The notes under the pieces: generated by a model
The model's input: only the letters and a program-made list of their open reading frames with translations
Databases searched by the model: none
What the model was told of the DNA's origin: nothing
Part shown: in pieces, positions 17,149 to 26,064 of the stretch
How positions within the stretch are numbered: the first letter of the stretch is position 1
How the letters are laid out: each line of letters opens with the position of its first letter
Program-made: the position numbers and the translations under genes
From: Saccharothrix luteola
Lineage (GTDB): Bacteria; Actinomycetota; Actinomycetes; Mycobacteriales; Pseudonocardiaceae
DNA: 64,000 nucleotides
Reading direction: 5' to 3'
NCBI RefSeq assembly: GCF_020859565.1
Contig: NZ_JAJHUO010000007.1
Span: 1 to 64,000 of the forward strand

Positions 17149-17442
17149 GCCATCCGCACACCAGCGCCACCTCCGCCGCGCCCCCCGACACGCCACTCGG
17201 CGCTCTACCACCGAACCCGCCCCGGTAGCAGCGTCAACCTGGCCCGATCCCGCTCGGACCGCTCCGGCGAAGCAGAGATCCTCGACGTCGCACAGGTAAG
17301 GCTCCAGGACCCGCCACCACTCCCGGTGCATATCGAGAACGACCGACACTCCCGCCGACTATCGCTGGGACCTGCCGCCACGAAGCGGTTTCGTCCAAGA
17401 ATCCCAGCGCCGACAGATCCGCCGTTCATCGCTGGAAGTCAC

Positions 17443-17480
17443 ATCGACCACGGGGTCACCGGTCTCACCGCGTAGCCGGG
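17443..17480. repeat. Intergenic repeat A, copy 1
   Basis: ATCGACC-CGGGGTCACC, followed by CTCACCGCGTAGCCGG at 17464-17479, is repeated with few changes at 17582-17620, about 140 bp away. Confidence 0.65.
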
Positions 17481-17499
17481 GCGCCCCGAAGGCCGTGGG

Positions 17500-17580
17500 G
17501 CGGAGTAGGCCGTGGGCCGTGCAACAAGCTCCAGTCCTGCGCTGTCGAGCTGAGGCACGGCCGCGAGGTCCGCGGCGGGT
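17500..17580. repeat. Intergenic repeat B, copy 2
   Basis: It shares the exact 20-mer TGTCGAGCTGAGGCACGGCC (17543-17562) and flanking GTGGGCCGTG and GCGAGGTCCGCGGC blocks with 16454-16530. Copies differ by small insertions. Confidence 0.7.
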
Positions 17581-17581
17581 G

Positions 17582-17620
17582 CGTCGACCGCGTGGTCACC
17601 CGATCTCACCGCGTAGCCGG
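17582..17620. repeat. Intergenic repeat A, copy 2
   Basis: Second copy of the GTCACC ... CTCACCGCGTAGCCGG unit (compare 17443-17480), just downstream of uvrB. Confidence 0.65.
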
Positions 17621-17626
17621 CACGCC

Positions 17627-17661
17627 GCCCGCCGGGGTGCTCCCCCACACCACCGGCGGGC
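17627..17661 (-). terminator. uvrB terminator hairpin
   Basis: GCCCGCCGG (17627-17635) and CCGGCGGGC (17653-17661) form a perfect 9-bp stem with a 17-nt loop, ending 8 bp after the uvrB stop codon. Confidence 0.6.
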
Positions 17662-17669
17662 CGAAGTGG

Positions 17670-19829
17670 CTACTTCACGCCGGCCGCGTCCATGCCGCGC
17701 AGCTCCTTCTTCAGGTCCTGGATCTCGTCGCGCAGGCGGGCGGCCAGCTCGAACTGCAGTTCGCGGGCCGCGTTCATCATCTGGTCCGTCAGCTGCTGCA
17801 CGAGGTCCGCCAGCTCGGACCGGGCCATCGTGCCGGTGTCGCGGTCGGTCAGCACGCCCGAGCCGCCCCGGCCGTTGGCGCCCGGGTCGCCGGTCGGCTT
17901 CTTGCCCCGCGAGGTGTTGCGGCCGGAGCCGCCGGGGGCGATGGCGTCCTCCGCCTCGGCGTAGACCTGCTCCAGGATGTCGGTGATCTTCTTCCGCAAC
18001 GGCTGCGGGTCCAGGCCCCGCTCCTCGTTGTAGGCGATCTGCTTGGCACGCCTGCGGTTGGTCTCCTCGATCGCGTGCGCCATCGAGTCGGTGATCCGGT
18101 CGGCGTACATGTGTACCTGGCCGGACACGTTGCGCGCCGCGCGCCCGATGGTCTGGATCAGGCTGGTGCCCGAGCGGAGGAAGCCCTCCTTGTCCGCGTC
18201 GAGGATCGCGACCAGGGAGACCTCCGGCAGGTCGAGGCCCTCGCGGAGCAGGTTGATGCCGATCAGCACGTCGTAGTCGCCCAGGCGCAGCTGCCGCAGC
18301 AGCTCGACCCGGCGCAGCGTGTCGACCTCCGAGTGCAGGTACCGGACGCGGATGCCGAGTTCGAGCAGGTAGTCCGTCAGGTCCTCGGCCATCTTCTTGG
18401 TCAGCGTGGTGACCAGGACCCGCTCGTCCCGCTCGGCGCGCACCCGGATCTCGTGCACCAGGTCGTCGATCTGGCCCTCGGTCGGCTTGACCACGACCTC
18501 CGGGTCGACCAGCCCGGTCGGGCGGATGACCTGCTCGACGAACTCGCCGCCGGTCTGGCCCATCTCGTACGGGCCGGGCGTGGCCGACAGGTACACCGTC
18601 TGGCCGATCCGGTCGGCGAACTCCTCCCACGTCAACGGGCGGTTGTCCATCGCGCTCGGCAGGCGGAAGCCGTGCTCGACCAGGTTGCGCTTGCGCGACG
18701 CGTCGCCCTCGTACATGCCGCCGATCTGCGGCACGGTCACGTGCGACTCGTCGATGACCAGCAGGAAGTCGTCGGGGAAGTAGTCGATGAGGGTCGCGGG
18801 CGCGGTGCCCGGGCCGCGGTCGTCGATGTGGCGCGAGTAGTTCTCGATGCCGTTGCAGAAGCCGACCTGGCGCATCATCTCGATGTCGTACGCGGTGCGC
18901 ATGCGCAGCCGCTGCGCCTCCAGCAGCTTGCCCTGCCGCTCCAGCTCGGCCAGCCGCTCGGCCAGCTCGACCTCGATGTTGCGGATCGCCTTCTCCATGC
19001 GCTCCGGGCCCGCCACGTAGTGGGTGGCCGGGAAGATGCGCAGCTCGTCGACCTCCTTGACCACGTCGCCGGTCAGGGGGTGCAGGTAGTAGAGCTTGTC
19101 GATCTCGTCGCCGAAGAACTCGACCCGCAGCGCCAGCTCCTCGTACGCCGGGATGATCTCCACCGTGTCGCCGCGCACGCGGAACGTGCCGCGGTTGAAC
19201 GCGATGTCGTTGCGCGTGTACTGGATGTCGACCAGCGCCCGCAGCAGCAGGTCGCGCTCGACCTCGCCGCCGACCTCCAGCTTGATCGACCGGTCGAGGT
19301 AGGACTGGGGCGTGCCGAGGCCGTAGATGCACGACACGGACGCCACCACGATCACGTCACGCCGGGTGAGCAGGCTCATCGTGGCCGAGTGGCGCAGCCG
19401 TTCGACGTCCTCGTTGACCGACGAGTCCTTCTCGATGTAGGTGTCGGTCTGCGGGATGTACGCCTCGGGCTGGTAGTAGTCGTAGTAGCTGACGAAGTAC
19501 TCCACCGCGTTGTCCGGGAAGTACCCCTTCAGCTCGTTCGCCAGCTGCGCGGCCAGCGTCTTGTTCGGCGCCATCACCAGCGTGGGCCGCTGCACCTTCT
19601 CCACCAGCCACGCCGTGGTGGCCGACTTGCCGGTGCCGGTCGCGCCGAGCAGCACGACGTCCTTCTCCCCGGCGCGGACGCGCTTCTCGAGGTCCGCGAT
19701 CGCCGCGGGCTGGTCGCCCGCGGGCTGGTAGTCGCTGACCACGCGGAACTTCCCGTCGGTGCGGGGGATGTCACCGACGGGACGATGCGACGAGTGCGCC
19801 TTGACCGGGATCTCGGTTGGGAAAGCCAC
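17670..19829 (-). CDS. uvrB: Excinuclease ABC subunit B
   Basis: The 719-residue protein is UvrB, the damage-verifying helicase-like subunit of nucleotide excision repair. Walker A GATGTGKS lies at residues 62-69, and the beta-hairpin motif [12 protein letters not shown] follows. The helicase motifs [21 protein letters not shown] and QTIGRAARN are intact. The C-terminal UVR motif ([14 protein letters not shown] ... [16 protein letters not shown]) binds UvrC. A GTG at 19829 gives the N-terminus [12 protein letters not shown], matching mycobacterial UvrB better than the in-frame TTG at 19859. A DUF5685 gene lies 62 bp upstream on the same strand. Confidence 0.97.
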   Translation of the reverse strand: MAFPTEIPVKAHSSHRPVGDIPRTDGKFRVVSDYQPAGDQPAAIADLEKRVRAGEKDVVLLGATGTGKSATTAWLVEKVQRPTLVMAPNKTLAAQLANELKGYFPDNAVEYFVSYYDYYQPEAYIPQTDTYIEKDSSVNEDVERLRHSATMSLLTRRDVIVVASVSCIYGLGTPQSYLDRSIKLEVGGEVERDLLLRALVDIQYTRNDIAFNRGTFRVRGDTVEIIPAYEELALRVEFFGDEIDKLYYLHPLTGDVVKEVDELRIFPATHYVAGPERMEKAIRNIEVELAERLAELERQGKLLEAQRLRMRTAYDIEMMRQVGFCNGIENYSRHIDDRGPGTAPATLIDYFPDDFLLVIDESHVTVPQIGGMYEGDASRKRNLVEHGFRLPSAMDNRPLTWEEFADRIGQTVYLSATPGPYEMGQTGGEFVEQVIRPTGLVDPEVVVKPTEGQIDDLVHEIRVRAERDERVLVTTLTKKMAEDLTDYLLELGIRVRYLHSEVDTLRRVELLRQLRLGDYDVLIGINLLREGLDLPEVSLVAILDADKEGFLRSGTSLIQTIGRAARNVSGQVHMYADRITDSMAHAIEETNRRRAKQIAYNEERGLDPQPLRKKITDILEQVYAEAEDAIAPGGSGRNTSRGKKPTGDPGANGRGGSGVLTDRDTGTMARSELADLVQQLTDQMMNAARELQFELAARLRDEIQDLKKELRGMDAAGVK

Positions 19830-19891
19830 GGGTACGACGGTACGCCGCGGGTACGACAATTTCCGATCCGGCCCAGGTCAGCGGGCCTTGA

Positions 19892-21175
19892 TCAGCAGTT
19901 GCAGTCGCAACCGCAGCAGTCGCAGTTGCAGTCGCAGTTCGGGCCGCAGTCGCAGCCGTTGCACCAGGCCTCGCGGGGCTTGCCGCTGAACGGCCCGGGG
20001 TACGGGTCGCGGCAGCAGTACTGGCACGTGCCGCACTGGTAGAGCACGGCCAGGCAGCCCAGGAACGCGCCGCGCGTCACCGGTGGCTGCTTCAGCTTCG
20101 GCCAGCACCACAGGCCGCTGCCGGGAGGGGGCGGCTCGTTGCCGCGCCTGCCCTTCTTGCCGCCCTTCGGCGGCTCCGGCGGACCGCCGTGGCCGGGAGC
20201 CGAGGGCGGCGGCACGGGCCCGGGAGGCGGCACGTGACCGGCGTGCGGGCCGTGGGGACCGGGCTGGGCCGGCGGGTACATCCCCGGCGCGGGCTGCCAC
20301 CCGGGCGGCGGGGGCGGGGTGTGCGAGTGGGGGTCGCCGAACGCCCGCCGGATCGACTCCCGCACCTCGTGCGCCAGCAACACGTGCACGAGCCGGTCGT
20401 CGGCGAACTCCACCTCCGCCATCGCGAGCCTGATGCCCAACGCCGCGTCCTCGCACAGCCGCCGCGCCTCCTCCAGCGTCGTGCCGGTGGCGACCAGCGG
20501 GTTCCACGCGCCGGACGCCCGGTCCTCCGCCAGGTCCTCCACCGCGTCGAGCAGGTGCGCCAGCCGCCCGAACAGCCGCCCGACCTCGCGCAACGGGGCC
20601 GCGTTGCCCGGCCGCCCGGCCAGCACCGCGGTCTGCGCCACGGCCTCGCCCGCCGCGGTCTCGGTCGGCTCCGTCACGGTCAGCACCGACGACCCGGGCC
20701 CCGCCGCGGCCTCCACCGACGACTGCCGCCGCACGGCGTCCACCAGCACCGCCGTGTCGAACCCCAGGTCGAGGCCCGTCTCCGACGCCTGCGCCGCCCA
20801 CCGCCGCGCCACCTGCCTGCCGACACCGCGCATCGGGGCCCGCGCGAACACGCCGTCGCCGTCGGCCACGTGGTCGCCGACCTTCGCCGAGGCCAGCACC
20901 AGGGACACCGACGCGGCCAAGCGCGCGCCCGTGCCCACGGCGACGTCCGCCGACTGCATGCCCCTCAAGGCGCACGGCCCGGCGGAGCGCCGCGACCGCC
21001 CCGCCTGCGCCTCCACCAGGGCGGAGATCACCAGGCCGTCGTAGTTGGTGACCACGCGGGCCAGGTGGCCGTGGTCGTCGCGCAACGCCAGGCACAGCCC
21101 GCACAGGTGCGCCAGCCACGACTCGCGCAGCTCGGGGCTCAGGCGGTTGCGGCAGGGGCGGATGATGCCGAACAT
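19892..21175 (-). CDS. DUF5685-family protein with cysteine-rich C-terminal tail
   Basis: The 427-residue protein starts with the family signature MFGIIRPCRNRL and AHLCGLCLALRDDHGHLARV. It has a largely helical body with an acidic motif LLDAVEDLAEDRASGAWNPL reminiscent of the Asp-rich motif of all-alpha prenyl/squalene-synthase folds (inference only). A Pro/Gly linker (about 285-350) follows, then a CGTCQYCC element, and the protein ends in a tail with 12 Cys in 23 residues (CDCGPNCDCNCDCCGCDCNC), a likely metal- or sulfur-binding segment. No catalytic role is known. It precedes uvrB and is divergent from the DUF402 gene. Confidence 0.85.
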   Translation of the reverse strand: MFGIIRPCRNRLSPELRESWLAHLCGLCLALRDDHGHLARVVTNYDGLVISALVEAQAGRSRRSAGPCALRGMQSADVAVGTGARLAASVSLVLASAKVGDHVADGDGVFARAPMRGVGRQVARRWAAQASETGLDLGFDTAVLVDAVRRQSSVEAAAGPGSSVLTVTEPTETAAGEAVAQTAVLAGRPGNAAPLREVGRLFGRLAHLLDAVEDLAEDRASGAWNPLVATGTTLEEARRLCEDAALGIRLAMAEVEFADDRLVHVLLAHEVRESIRRAFGDPHSHTPPPPPGWQPAPGMYPPAQPGPHGPHAGHVPPPGPVPPPSAPGHGGPPEPPKGGKKGRRGNEPPPPGSGLWCWPKLKQPPVTRGAFLGCLAVLYQCGTCQYCCRDPYPGPFSGKPREAWCNGCDCGPNCDCNCDCCGCDCNC

Positions 21176-21232
21176 GGCGGGAAGAGTAAGCGATCATCAT
21201 ACTTTCGGGTGACAGAAAGGAGCGTTCCGCCG

Positions 21233-21796
21233 GTGTCGATGCCTAAGGTCGGCGCTGTGACGTCGAGTGCCGCCGGGACCCGCATGCACATCCACCCGCC
21301 GAAGATCGAGTACTTCGACCTCGACGCGAAGAGCAACACCGATCCCAAGGGCCACCTGCGCGGGGTCGAGGAGTACCGGCTGACCGGTCACGGCCTCTAC
21401 ATGTCGCGCCCGGTGCCCGGCCACCCCCACCTGTCCCACTTCGAGTCGTGGCTGCTGCCCGCGCACGGCCTGCGGGTCACCCGGCAGTCGTGGCACCCGG
21501 GCCACGAGCGCGACTACGACCTGTACGTCGACGTGGTCGAGATCAGCTCCAGCGGCTCGGTGTGGAAGACCGTCGACCTGTACCTGGACCTGGTCGTGCG
21601 CACCGGCCGCAGCGTGACCGTGCTGGACACCGACGAGCTGCTGACGGCGCTGGACCGCGGCTTCATCCAGGCCGACCGGGCGCAGTGGGCGCTGGAGACG
21701 ACCTACCGCGCGGTGGCCGGCATCGCCGCGCACGGTCACGACGCGGTGCGCTGGCTCGCGTCCCAGGGAACGATCACCACCTGGCGTCGGCGGTAA
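21233..21796 (+). CDS. DUF402-family protein (FomD/nucleoside-diphosphatase-like)
   Basis: The 187-residue protein has the DUF402 pattern: DYDLYVDVVEIS, KTVDLYLDLVV and VTVLDTDELLTAL. Its clustered Asp/Glu residues chelate divalent metals in characterised members that hydrolyse nucleoside diphosphates or related phosphate esters. The GTG at 21233 was chosen because AAAGGAG lies 10 nt upstream; an ATG at 21239 is possible. A diverged paralogue follows 136 bp downstream. The mycobacterial locus has a single gene in this neighbourhood (near Rv1632c). Confidence 0.8.
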   Translation: MSMPKVGAVTSSAAGTRMHIHPPKIEYFDLDAKSNTDPKGHLRGVEEYRLTGHGLYMSRPVPGHPHLSHFESWLLPAHGLRVTRQSWHPGHERDYDLYVDVVEISSSGSVWKTVDLYLDLVVRTGRSVTVLDTDELLTALDRGFIQADRAQWALETTYRAVAGIAAHGHDAVRWLASQGTITTWRRR

Positions 21797-21932
21797 TACA
21801 GACCGTCACACTTGCAGGTCAACCGCCATCGGTGTCCGTCACCTGATAGAGACCGCATACCACACAGACCGTGATGTAACGAATCGAACCGGATAGTTAC
21901 CCGGAGCACACTTCCGGCTACCCTCGGGTCGC

Positions 21933-22451
21933 GTGGGAGCGGTCATCACACCTCAGCTCGTCGACGTGGTCGACACCGTCAGCGCAGTTCGCAGCTACTC
22001 CAGCGGCATGTCGCGGCACCTGTCCACGTGTCGGGTCGAGCCGTGGGGACTGCGGCTGGAGTGCCCGACGCCGGAGGACCCGTTCTCCGATTCGGAGGTC
22101 ACCTGGTTGATGCCCTCGATCGGGCTGCGGCTGACGCACCACCGACCCCGGTCCAGACACGCGCGCAGCGGCCCGAGCGTGCTCAGCGCGGTCCGCGTGC
22201 AGCGCGACGGCCGCGCTTGGCGCACCACCGACCTGCTGCTCGGCCTGGCCGTGCCCGGCGGCACGACCGCGCGGATCGTGCGCTGCGAGGAGTTCGCCGC
22301 CGCCGTGGCCGGCCGCGTCCTCGGGCCCGGCGACGCCGACCAGGCCCTGCGCATCGTGCACCGCACCCTGGAGGAGGTCAGCCTCCACCGGCACGACCTC
22401 GGCTCGTGGCTGACCCACCGGGGCATCTACGACACCTGGCCCTCCTTGTAG
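21933..22451 (+). CDS. Diverged DUF402 paralogue, metal residues lost
   Basis: The 172-residue protein aligns along its length with the preceding DUF402 protein: WLMPSIGLRLT against WLLPAHGLRVT, WRTTDLLLGLAV against WKTVDLYLDLVV, and LGSWLTHRGIYDTW against VRWLASQGTITTW. Several acidic positions are replaced (DLYLDLVV becomes DLLLGLAV; VLDTDEL becomes IVRCEEF), so it is probably catalytically inactive. A TACCCT box lies 8 nt before the GTG start, fitting a leaderless mRNA. The 3' end overlaps convergent coaE by 25 bp. Confidence 0.75.
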   Translation: MGAVITPQLVDVVDTVSAVRSYSSGMSRHLSTCRVEPWGLRLECPTPEDPFSDSEVTWLMPSIGLRLTHHRPRSRHARSGPSVLSAVRVQRDGRAWRTTDLLLGLAVPGGTTARIVRCEEFAAAVAGRVLGPGDADQALRIVHRTLEEVSLHRHDLGSWLTHRGIYDTWPSL

Positions 22452-23602
22452 AAGGCGTCCACCCGCGCGGTCGCGGCGGCCATCCACGGCTCCTTCGACT
22501 CGCCGTAGGCGAACCCGTCCGCGTCACCGCGGTGCTTCTCCGCCAGTTCCAGCTTCACCGCCGCGTACTCGTCCCGCGCCGCCGCGTCGGCCCGCAGCCA
22601 GTCGCGAAACCGCAGCGCCCAGTTCCACGCCGGTCCGTCCTCGACCCGGACGTGCAGGTTGACCCGTCGTCCCGGATCCGCGCCCGCGTGCAGCCTCTTG
22701 TGCCAGTCCTCCGGCGCGTCGCCCTCGTACCGCACGCTGTCCTCGGCGTCGCCCAGGAACGGGAAACCCGCCTGCGCCAACGCCTCCTCCAGCTCCGCGG
22801 CCTCCGCCAACGACGTCACGCCGAGCTGGAAGTCCAGCACGTCCTTGGCCGCGAGACCGGGCACCGACGTGGAGCCGATGTGCTCGACGGTGCGCCCACC
22901 CGCGGCCAGCCGGATGCGTGCGGCGACCCGGGCCGCCTGGACTGGCCACGTCTCGTCGTACGGCACCACGATCGGGGCCCCGCCGGCGTAGCGGCGCAGC
23001 CTGATGTTCGACTCGTACCGCACCAGCCGGTCCGCCCACAGCGCGTCCACCTGCGCCAGCACCAGGTCGGGCGTGCCGGAGTTGTCCAGCCACACGTCCG
23101 CCACGGCCCGGCGGCGCTCGTCGTCGGCCTGCGCGGCGATGCGGCGGCGCGCGTCGTCCTCCGGCAGGCCCCGGTCGCGGAGCCGGACGAGGCGCTGGTC
23201 GAGGTCCGCGTGCACGATCACCACCAGGTGGTAGAGCGGCGCCATGTCCTTCTCCACCAGCAGCGGGACGTCGTGCACGACGATCGCGTCCGCGGGCGCG
23301 GCGGCGATCAGCTCGCCCGTGCGGGCGGCGATCCTCGGGTGCGTGATGCCGTTGAGCGTGGCCAGGGCCTGCTCGTCGCCGAACACCTTCGCCGCGAGCG
23401 CGGGCCGGTTCAGCGCCCCGTCCGCGCCCAGCACGTCCGCGCCGAACGCCTCCACGACCTCGCGCAGCCCGTCGGTGCCGGGTTCGAGCACCTCACGGGC
23501 CAGCAGGTCGGCGTCGATCACCACCGCGCCGTGCTCGGCGAGCCTGCCCGCCACCGTCGACTTGCCCGACCCGATGCCACCTGAGAGCCCCACGCGCAAC
23601 AT
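22427..23602 (-). CDS. coaE: Dephospho-CoA kinase fused to GrpB (UPF0157) domain
   Basis: The 391-residue protein has an N-terminal dephospho-CoA kinase with P-loop GGIGSGKST at residues 8-16 and the HDVPLLVEKD motif, catalysing the last step of CoA synthesis. From about residue 205 a GrpB-family nucleotidyltransferase-fold domain follows (VEHIGSTSVPGLAAKDVLDF, NLHVRV, FRDWLRAD). This CoaE-GrpB fusion is typical of mycobacteria and relatives. The ATG at 23602 places the kinase glycine loop at the normal distance from the N-terminus. Confidence 0.95.
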   Translation of the reverse strand: MLRVGLSGGIGSGKSTVAGRLAEHGAVVIDADLLAREVLEPGTDGLREVVEAFGADVLGADGALNRPALAAKVFGDEQALATLNGITHPRIAARTGELIAAAPADAIVVHDVPLLVEKDMAPLYHLVVIVHADLDQRLVRLRDRGLPEDDARRRIAAQADDERRRAVADVWLDNSGTPDLVLAQVDALWADRLVRYESNIRLRRYAGGAPIVVPYDETWPVQAARVAARIRLAAGGRTVEHIGSTSVPGLAAKDVLDFQLGVTSLAEAAELEEALAQAGFPFLGDAEDSVRYEGDAPEDWHKRLHAGADPGRRVNLHVRVEDGPAWNWALRFRDWLRADAAARDEYAAVKLELAEKHRGDADGFAYGESKEPWMAAATARVDAFYKEGQVS

Positions 23603-23630
23603 GGCGACCAGCCTGCCACGCGGCGGATCT

Positions 23631-24245
23631 TCAGGCGCCCTCAATAGGCGTCATCGACTGCTGGGCCAGCGCCGCCAGGAGGCCGGCGATCGCGTCGTCC
23701 GGCACGACACCGGCCTTGGCGCGGGCCACGTACGTGGTCTTGCCCAGCGATCCGATGACCAGCCGCTCGTCCTTCGTGCTGACGAACTGGCCCTTCCGCT
23801 TGCCCACGTCAACCTCGCGGACCGTCGCGCCGCCCTGGCGCTCCAGGTCCACGCTCTCGGTGACCCGGTTGACCGCCGTGGGCTCGTCGTTGTACGTGGC
23901 CAGGCCGATGACGACCGGCGCGGCGCCCAGCGGTTGGCGCTCCGGCACGCCGTAGTAGCAGTCGATCTTCCCGGTGCGGCCCAGCGACGGCTCCTTGATG
24001 CCGATGATGGTCTTCAGCTCGCCCGGCAGCTCGCGGCCGAGCTTCTGGTTGAACAGCTCGAGCGGGACGACCAGCTCGCAGTCGTCCGGGATCGGGCGGT
24101 CGACCATCTGCGGGATCCGGCTGAACGACGTGGGCGGCACGATCGTCGGGATCTGCGGCTGCGCGACGGGTTGCGTCTGCACGGCGGCGCAGCCCGCGCA
24201 CGCGAGCACCACCATCGCCGCCAACACCGCCGTCCGCATGCTCAT
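23631..24245 (-). CDS. Secreted lipoprotein, DUF3558-like
   Basis: The 204-residue protein begins with a lipoprotein-type signal (MRTAVLAAMVVLACAGC; the modified Cys is probably the one in CAGC). The mature part resembles DUF3558 lipoproteins: DDCELVVPLELFNQKLG, GKIDCYYGV, and two cysteines likely in a disulfide. Function unknown. It lies 28 bp upstream of coaE on the same strand and may be cotranscribed. Confidence 0.75.
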   Translation of the reverse strand: MSMRTAVLAAMVVLACAGCAAVQTQPVAQPQIPTIVPPTSFSRIPQMVDRPIPDDCELVVPLELFNQKLGRELPGELKTIIGIKEPSLGRTGKIDCYYGVPERQPLGAAPVVIGLATYNDEPTAVNRVTESVDLERQGGATVREVDVGKRKGQFVSTKDERLVIGSLGKTTYVARAKAGVVPDDAIAGLLAALAQQSMTPIEGA

Positions 24246-24293
24246 AGCATTCTCAATTTAGCGCACGGCAACGCCGAGCCACCCCCGAAAGAG

Positions 24294-24347
24294 TGAACGA
24301 CGATCGCCCCCCGCCCGAGGTGGGCGAGGGGCGATCGTCGTCGTTCA
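24294..24347 (-). terminator. rpsA terminator hairpin
   Basis: TGAACGACGATCGCCCC and GGGGCGATCGTCG(TCG)TTCA form a long stem interrupted only by a 3-nt bulge, 30 bp after the rpsA stop. This is a strong transcription terminator for the ribosomal-protein gene. Confidence 0.8.
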
Positions 24348-24377
24348 GTCAGCCGGCGTGGCGCCGACCGGTGCTGC

Positions 24378-25874
24378 TCAGGCGCCGCCCGACAGCTTCT
24401 CGCGGAGCGCGGCCAGCTGCTCGTCGCTGGCCAGGGTGCCGCCGGCCTGAGCCGGGGCGCCCGTGCTGGACGAGGTCGCGGCGGCCGGAGCCTCACCACC
24501 GGAGGAGTAGTTCGTCTCCCCGGCGGCCTCTTCCTCGGCCGCGGCGGCCTTGGCCACCTGCTTCATGTGGGCCTCGTAGCGCGTGTGGGCCTCGGCGTAC
24601 TGCCGCTCCCACTCCTCGCGCTGCTTGTCGAAGCCTTCCTGCCACTCCTGGGTCTCCGGGTCGAAGCCCTCGGGGTAGATGTAGTTCCCCTGGTCGTCGT
24701 ACTCGGCGGCCATGCCGTACTGGGTCGGGTCGAACTCGGAGTCGACCGTGAAGCCCTCGTTGGCCTGCTTGAGCGACAGCGAGATGCGGCGGCGGTCCAG
24801 GTCGATGTCGATGACCTTGACCATGACGTCGTCGCCGACCTGCACGACCTGCTCCGGGATCTCGACGTGGCGCTCGGCCAGCTCGGAGATGTGGACCAGG
24901 CCCTCGATGCCCTCGTCCACCCGGACGAACGCGCCGAACGGGACGAGCTTGGTGACCTTGCCCGGCACGATCTGGCCGATCGCGTGGGTGCGGGCGAACT
25001 GGCGCCACGGGTCTTCCTGCGTCGCCTTGAGCGACAGCGACACGCGCTCGCGCTCCATGTCGACGTCCAGGACCTCGACCGTGACCTCCTGGCCGACCTC
25101 GACGACCTCGGACGGGTGGTCGATGTGCTTCCAGGACAGCTCCGAGACGTGCACCAGGCCGTCCACGCCACCCAGGTCCACGAAGGCACCGAAGTTGACG
25201 ATGGAGGACACGACGCCCTTGCGGACCTGGCCCTTCTGCAGCTGGTTGAGGAACTCGCTGCGGACCTCGGACTGCGTCTGCTCCAGCCACGCGCGGCGGG
25301 ACAGGACCACGTTGTTGCGGTTCTTGTCCAGCTCGATGATCTTGGCTTCGAGCTCGCGGCCGACGTACGGCTGCAGGTCGCGGACGCGACGCATCTCGAC
25401 GAGGGAGGCGGGGAGGAAGCCGCGCAGGCCGATGTCCAGGATGAGGCCGCCCTTGACGACCTCGATGACCGTGCCCTTGACGGGCTCGTCCTTCTCCTTG
25501 AGCGCCTCGATGGTGCCCCAGGCGCGCTCGTACTGAGCGCGCTTCTTGGAGAGGATCAGCCGACCTTCCTTGTCCTCCTTCTGGAGGACAAGAGCCTCGA
25601 CCTCGTCACCAACCTTGACGACCTCGTTGGGGTCGACGTCGTGCTTGATCGACAACTCGCGCGAGGGGATGACGCCCTCGGTCTTGTAGCCGATGTCGAG
25701 CAGGACCTCGTCCCGGTCGACCTTGACGATGGTGCCCTCGACGATATCGCCGTCGTTGAAGTACTTGATCGTCTTGTCGATAGCAGCGAGGAAGTCCTCC
25801 TCCGTCCCGATATCGTTGATGGCGACCTGCTTCGGCGCAGCGGCAACCGGGACAGTGGTGGTGTCGGTGGACAT
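24378..25874 (-). CDS. rpsA: 30S ribosomal protein S1
   Basis: The 498-residue protein contains four S1 RNA-binding repeats (GDIVEGTIVKVDRDEVLLDI; PVKGTVIEVVKGGLILDI; GVVSSIVNFGAFVDLGGVDG; GKVTKLVPFGAFVRVDEGIE) followed by an acidic, Ala/Ser-rich tail that carries no further repeat. This four-repeat layout is the actinobacterial form of S1. It promotes initiation by binding mRNA on the 30S subunit. A promoter-like TTGCCC-18-TACGAT lies about 138 bp upstream, giving a long leader. Confidence 0.97.
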   Translation of the reverse strand: MSTDTTTVPVAAAPKQVAINDIGTEEDFLAAIDKTIKYFNDGDIVEGTIVKVDRDEVLLDIGYKTEGVIPSRELSIKHDVDPNEVVKVGDEVEALVLQKEDKEGRLILSKKRAQYERAWGTIEALKEKDEPVKGTVIEVVKGGLILDIGLRGFLPASLVEMRRVRDLQPYVGRELEAKIIELDKNRNNVVLSRRAWLEQTQSEVRSEFLNQLQKGQVRKGVVSSIVNFGAFVDLGGVDGLVHVSELSWKHIDHPSEVVEVGQEVTVEVLDVDMERERVSLSLKATQEDPWRQFARTHAIGQIVPGKVTKLVPFGAFVRVDEGIEGLVHISELAERHVEIPEQVVQVGDDVMVKVIDIDLDRRRISLSLKQANEGFTVDSEFDPTQYGMAAEYDDQGNYIYPEGFDPETQEWQEGFDKQREEWERQYAEAHTRYEAHMKQVAKAAAAEEEAAGETNYSSGGEAPAAATSSSTGAPAQAGGTLASDEQLAALREKLSGGA

Positions 25875-26011
25875 TAGGTAGGTGGCTCCGGTACGGATTG
25901 GGGTTGGTGGCCTGCGGGTTCAACGCTACGCGGAGGGCACGCCCCACCGCGAAGACCGACTCACCGAGTGATCACCGATCGAGGACAGCGCGAACCCACT
26001 ACGCGGGCGAT

Positions 26012-26041
26012 ATCGTACGCGGCCGGAAGCCCGCCGGGCAA
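26012..26041 (-). promoter_or_regulatory. Probable rpsA promoter
   Basis: On the minus strand TTGCCC (26041-26036) and TACGAT (26017-26012) are separated by 18 bp, a good housekeeping sigma match for this GC content. It would give a leader of about 130 nt before rpsA. Divergent start of the methyltransferase gene is 24 bp away. Confidence 0.5.
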
Positions 26042-26064
26042 ACCGGACCCTTGAATGGAGCAGT

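Larger units (their letters stand above)
17149..17669. other. 521-bp non-coding stretch
   Basis: No convincing gene was found. The first 290 bp have no codon bias. The remainder contains two related repeat families (17443-17480 with 17582-17620, and 17500-17580) and the uvrB terminator hairpin. A short open minus-strand stretch near 17250-17349 could be a gene remnant, but nothing recognisable is encoded. Confidence 0.6.

Noticed and set aside
17250..17349. Minus-strand open stretch that might be a gene remnant
   Set aside because: No start signal, no family match, ends in the shadow of the 16618 gene.
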